A stretch of 9,012 nt of DNA, taken from Limnoglobus sp. Its GTDB lineage: Bacteria; Planctomycetota; Planctomycetia; Gemmatales; Gemmataceae. Location: positions 1 to 9,012 of the forward strand of contig JANXNT010000748.1 of NCBI GenBank assembly GCA_025353985.1, written 5' to 3'. A program made the translations under genes and the position numbers. The notes below the pieces were generated by a model. It was given only the letters and a program-made list of their open reading frames with translations, was not told where the DNA came from and did not search any database. This document shows, piece after piece, positions 5,989-9,012 of this stretch (the first letter of the stretch is position 1; each line of letters starts with the position of its first letter).

Positions 5989-8900
5989 TCATAAGAGTCG
6001 TTCGCGCTTCCGCAAAACCCACTCGACCGCGAACAGCATCAGCAGTAACGCATACAGAACCGCGTGGTTCCAAATTGGCACTGGCGGGCACGGTTGGTTC
6101 AGTGGCAGTCGCGTCGTTTCGGGTAGTTCGTCTAACAGTTTCTCGTAGTCGAGTAGCGTATAAAATTTGCCGCGAGATTCGGCGGCAGCGCGGGTCATGT
6201 CGGCCACGTTCATTTCTAGGCGCGTCCGCTCGCCGGGTGGCGGCAGTACCTTCGCTTCGGCTTTCGGCGCGGTGCCGGGCCATTCGAGTTCGGTCAGGCG
6301 GAAGCGATATTCACCCTCCGGGGTGCGTGCGAGCGTGCCTTGATATGTCCCGCGACTGCCTTCGATTTTGCTCAGTGGCATCGTCTGAGTTTCGCTATCG
6401 CCGATCGGCGGCGAACCATCTTTGAATCGAAGCGGGGCCCGTTCGATCCGCACTTTCACGGTCGTGGCTTCGGGGGCCGGGGCATCATCCGGGAAGCGTA
6501 CCGTCACGCGAATCGGTTCGTCGCGGCGATACGACGTCTGCTTGTCGGTCTTAATTTCCAGCCGGGAAACGCGGTTACGCGACAGTGTGCGAATCGCTTG
6601 CCGCCAGAAGCGGTTGTAATGTTCCTCGTCGCGTCGGAACCGCCAGCGCCACGTTTCGTCGAATCCGAAGAAGATCACGCGGCCCGTGCCGGAAAATTGC
6701 TGGAGCACGAGCGGGTGATTTTCGCCGGTCGCGCCTTCGGCCATCCGCTCGGGATGGACCGCCAGAACTTCGGCGGAGAGTTTGCGAACGTAGCCTCCGG
6801 CGTTCCAGAATAGCGGCTTCAAGTTCGAGAAAATCTTGTTGCTTTCGACGTCGCCGTCGGCGAACTGGAACAACGGATGCCCCAGCCCCGCCGGCGTCAG
6901 TTGTAGCCGATAACCGGCGGGAATCGGCTTTTCTTCGGTGGATATTGCGGGTGATTCTGTGTTGACTGGCGCGATCGGCAACACCGCGGCGAGTGACGTG
7001 GCGAAAAACGCACTCGGCGAGGCATGTTCCCCGGCGATGAACAACAAGCCGCCGCCACGCTGTTTCACGAAATCGGTGAGGTCTTGCACTGTGCGTTCGG
7101 CGTGCGGCAAACGCGATGGATCGAAGTCGCCGAGGATGACGACGTCGTAGCCGAACAGTTCGCTCCGCGTCGGGAAACTCCGAATCGCGCTGCGGTCAGT
7201 CGTGGCGTAATCGTTCGAGGCATCGAGTAACAGCGTGCTGAGTTCGATCGATTTCCACTTGCTGCCCGGTTCGACTTCACGTTCGAGCAGCACTTTCAGA
7301 AAGCGAAATTCGTAGCGTGGATAGCCTTCGACGTACAGCACGCGGATCTTTGGATTCTCGGTGACAACGACTTGTCGCTCGATGCGGTTATTCGCGGTTT
7401 CGGCTTCACCGGAAGCGGTGGGAACCTCGATGATGTACGTGCGTTCGCCGGGTTGCGTGGGCGTGTGCCGTAGCCGAAACGCGACCGGCTTCCCCGTCGC
7501 ATCGGGCACGATGTTCGCTTCGTCGAGCGGGATGAGCGTGTCGCCGACTTTCTCCGAAAGTGTTGCCCTTACCGCCTTCGGCACACCCACGCCACGCACG
7601 GTCAGGCGTGCCTCGAACAGGAGTTCGTCGTTTTTCACGACCGTGTCGTCGGCCCGTAAATCGCCGATGCTCAGATCGAGCGGATCGTTGGCTTCGCCGA
7701 AGCCGACGAGGTACAGCGGCACCCCTGCCTGTGCGGATTCGCGGCCCGCTTTCGGCAAGTCGTCGCCCGCCGTTGTCACGCCATCGGTCAACACGATCAC
7801 CGCCGCAAGTGAACTACCACGGAAGGTCTTGAGCACCGAGCGGACGCCGTCGCCCAACCGGCTCGATTCGCCTTTCGCGGTAACGCCCTCGATGGCCGTC
7901 GCCACGGCTGCACGTTCCTTCGCATCGTTGGCACTCGCCAGAAATCGCGTTTGATCCGATACCGCAAACAGATGGACTTTCCACTGCTTATCGACGAGCA
8001 ATTTCGTCAGCCAATCGCAATTGGGCCGTAAAAGCAGCCACTTCGCGAGTTCGATTCGTTGCGGCAGTTCGACGCCCGATAGTTTCGCAAGTTCGTCCGC
8101 CTTCGCGCGGATCGCCGGATCGCGAAGATCGTCGCGGTGTGCCATACTTGCGGAGTCGTCGATGAGGATCGCGATGTCAGGCCAACCTTCGCGGTCGAAA
8201 GCGATGCGCAATTGGGGCAACAGCACGACAATGGCCAGCAGGTACGCACACAGCCGCAGCCCGGCGGGTAACGCGACGCTGCGCCAACCGGCGGTGGCGC
8301 GGCTTTCTTTGCGGTACAGCCAAACGACGATGGCGAACGCAGAGACCGCGAGGCCGCCGAGTAGCCGGTGGTCGAGTTTCGGCGATCGCGAAAGTGCGGG
8401 CGACGACTCCAAACGCCAGCGTGTTCCTTCACCGGCTTCGGCGGCAGGCAGCCCCGCCACGCGCTCGACGAGGTGTCGATGTTCTTGCGAAATGTAGCCG
8501 AGGAATTCGCCCGACCACAACCCGTGCAAACTCGTGGCAATTACCGCAGCGGCCACGAACAACAACGGCCAACCGATGATTTTCGCCCAACGGATGCCTC
8601 GCGATATTTCGGGTGGCGAGCCATTCGCGACGACCGACCGTGCCGGCCCGAGTCGCCACGCGAGGATGAGTTCCCCCGCGAATGCGGCGAGCGTCAACAG
8701 CACGAATATCCTTGCCAGCGAAGGCCCGTGTGGCTTCGGCGCGATGACGACCGATGTACCATCGCTACTCGTTTGCGCGATTTGTTCGATGTCGCGAACG
8801 ACCTGAATCGTCGGGTGAATTGCCGTCAGCACCTCCGGATTGATGCGGCGCAAATCGGATTCGGAGCCGCCGCCGGGTACCGTCTCGGGGACATTCACGG

Positions 8901-9012
8901 CGAGGTACGAACCGGGCGATGCCCCCTCCGCGAGCCGATACAACCCGCCGAGGTGCGTATCGGGGAACCGCACCACGCCGCCGTTTTCGTGGACGGCCAC
9001 CGTGGCGGTTTC
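5989..9012 (-). CDS. Multi-membrane VWA protein with BatA-like N-terminal part and amidotransferase-like domain (5' end outside window)
   Basis: The frame is open to the right edge, so the start lies outside; 1007 residues are visible, numbered from the edge. Residues 1-120 resemble the C-terminal end of planctomycete BatA/VWA proteins: an 'LAVNV' strand, 'ESDLRRINPE', then a membrane helix (100-118) ending 'LAWRLG'. Further membrane helices lie near 143-160, 216-233 and 249-266. A VWA domain follows (about 278-440) with the metal-site motif DDSAS (D285, S287, S289), a Ser (S384) where Thr is usual, and D410 in 'VLTDG'. Beta-rich sequence covers 445-550. Residues 555-690 resemble a class I glutamine-amidotransferase fold ('RVLYVEGYPRYEFRFLK', 'GGGLLFIAGE') but contain no cysteine. 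Another beta-rich region precedes a final membrane helix (983-1000) and a basic tail. Partners are probably other envelope proteins; VWA proteins of this kind are typically linked to MoxR ATPases. It ends in TGA 32 bases before the next gene. Family call is confident; exact function is unknown. Confidence 0.9.
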   Translation of the reverse strand, partial: ETATVAVHENGGVVRFPDTHLGGLYRLAEGASPGSYLAVNVPETVPGGGSESDLRRINPEVLTAIHPTIQVVRDIEQIAQTSSDGTSVVIAPKPHGPSLARIFVLLTLAAFAGELILAWRLGPARSVVANGSPPEISRGIRWAKIIGWPLLFVAAAVIATSLHGLWSGEFLGYISQEHRHLVERVAGLPAAEAGEGTRWRLESSPALSRSPKLDHRLLGGLAVSAFAIVVWLYRKESRATAGWRSVALPAGLRLCAYLLAIVVLLPQLRIAFDREGWPDIAILIDDSASMAHRDDLRDPAIRAKADELAKLSGVELPQRIELAKWLLLRPNCDWLTKLLVDKQWKVHLFAVSDQTRFLASANDAKERAAVATAIEGVTAKGESSRLGDGVRSVLKTFRGSSLAAVIVLTDGVTTAGDDLPKAGRESAQAGVPLYLVGFGEANDPLDLSIGDLRADDTVVKNDELLFEARLTVRGVGVPKAVRATLSEKVGDTLIPLDEANIVPDATGKPVAFRLRHTPTQPGERTYIIEVPTASGEAETANNRIERQVVVTENPKIRVLYVEGYPRYEFRFLKVLLEREVEPGSKWKSIELSTLLLDASNDYATTDRSAIRSFPTRSELFGYDVVILGDFDPSRLPHAERTVQDLTDFVKQRGGGLLFIAGEHASPSAFFATSLAAVLPIAPVNTESPAISTEEKPIPAGYRLQLTPAGLGHPLFQFADGDVESNKIFSNLKPLFWNAGGYVRKLSAEVLAVHPERMAEGATGENHPLVLQQFSGTGRVIFFGFDETWRWRFRRDEEHYNRFWRQAIRTLSRNRVSRLEIKTDKQTSYRRDEPIRVTVRFPDDAPAPEATTVKVRIERAPLRFKDGSPPIGDSETQTMPLSKIEGSRGTYQGTLARTPEGEYRFRLTELEWPGTAPKAEAKVLPPPGERTRLEMNVADMTRAAAESRGKFYTLLDYEKLLDELPETTRLPLNQPCPPVPIWNHAVLYALLLMLFAVEWVLRKRERLL

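Noticed and set aside
8998..9000. GTG near the right edge as the true start of the VWA protein
   Set aside because: The frame is open through the last base and the residues after it look like the interior of a BatA-type protein, so the gene most likely starts outside the window.

Overview
The window looks like a piece of a planctomycete chromosome, probably a Gemmata-like lineage. It is GC-rich by eye. It carries a gene set recurrent in Planctomycetota: a multi-membrane von Willebrand factor A (VWA) protein with a BatA-type C-terminal piece, a giant membrane-anchored coiled-coil protein, a small proline-rich exported protein, and a terpene-cyclase-fold (prenyltransferase-repeat) exported protein. 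The phylum call rests on remembered family features and gene order, not on a database search.

Layout: all supported genes lie on the minus strand and read from right to left. The VWA protein (5989-9012) runs off the right edge, so its N-terminus is missing. After a 32-base gap holding a good ribosome-binding site comes the 1275-residue coiled-coil protein (2129-5956). Its stop overlaps the start of the 248-residue proline-rich protein (1386-2132). That gene's stop in turn overlaps the GTG start of the Tat-exported cyclase-like protein (295-1389). These junctions indicate one operon with translational coupling. The 294 bases beyond the last stop hold no convincing gene. They contain two groups of inverted repeats: a near-perfect 19-base pair with a third diverged copy (2-134), and a long interrupted hairpin (204-258) directly downstream of the operon.

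How the genes may work together: every product appears to be envelope-located. The VWA protein has a largely intact metal-binding VWA domain and a glutamine-amidotransferase-like fold without a nucleophile cysteine. The coiled-coil protein has three membrane segments, a beta-rich region and about 590 residues of charged helix. The two small proteins carry export signals. In related clusters a MoxR-type AAA+ ATPase and a DUF58 protein usually lie upstream, which here would be beyond the right edge. I infer a MoxR/VWA-driven envelope assembly or maintenance machine of unknown substrate. The most notable points are the apparent fusion of a BatA-type protein to the second VWA protein, and the missing catalytic motif in the cyclase-like protein.
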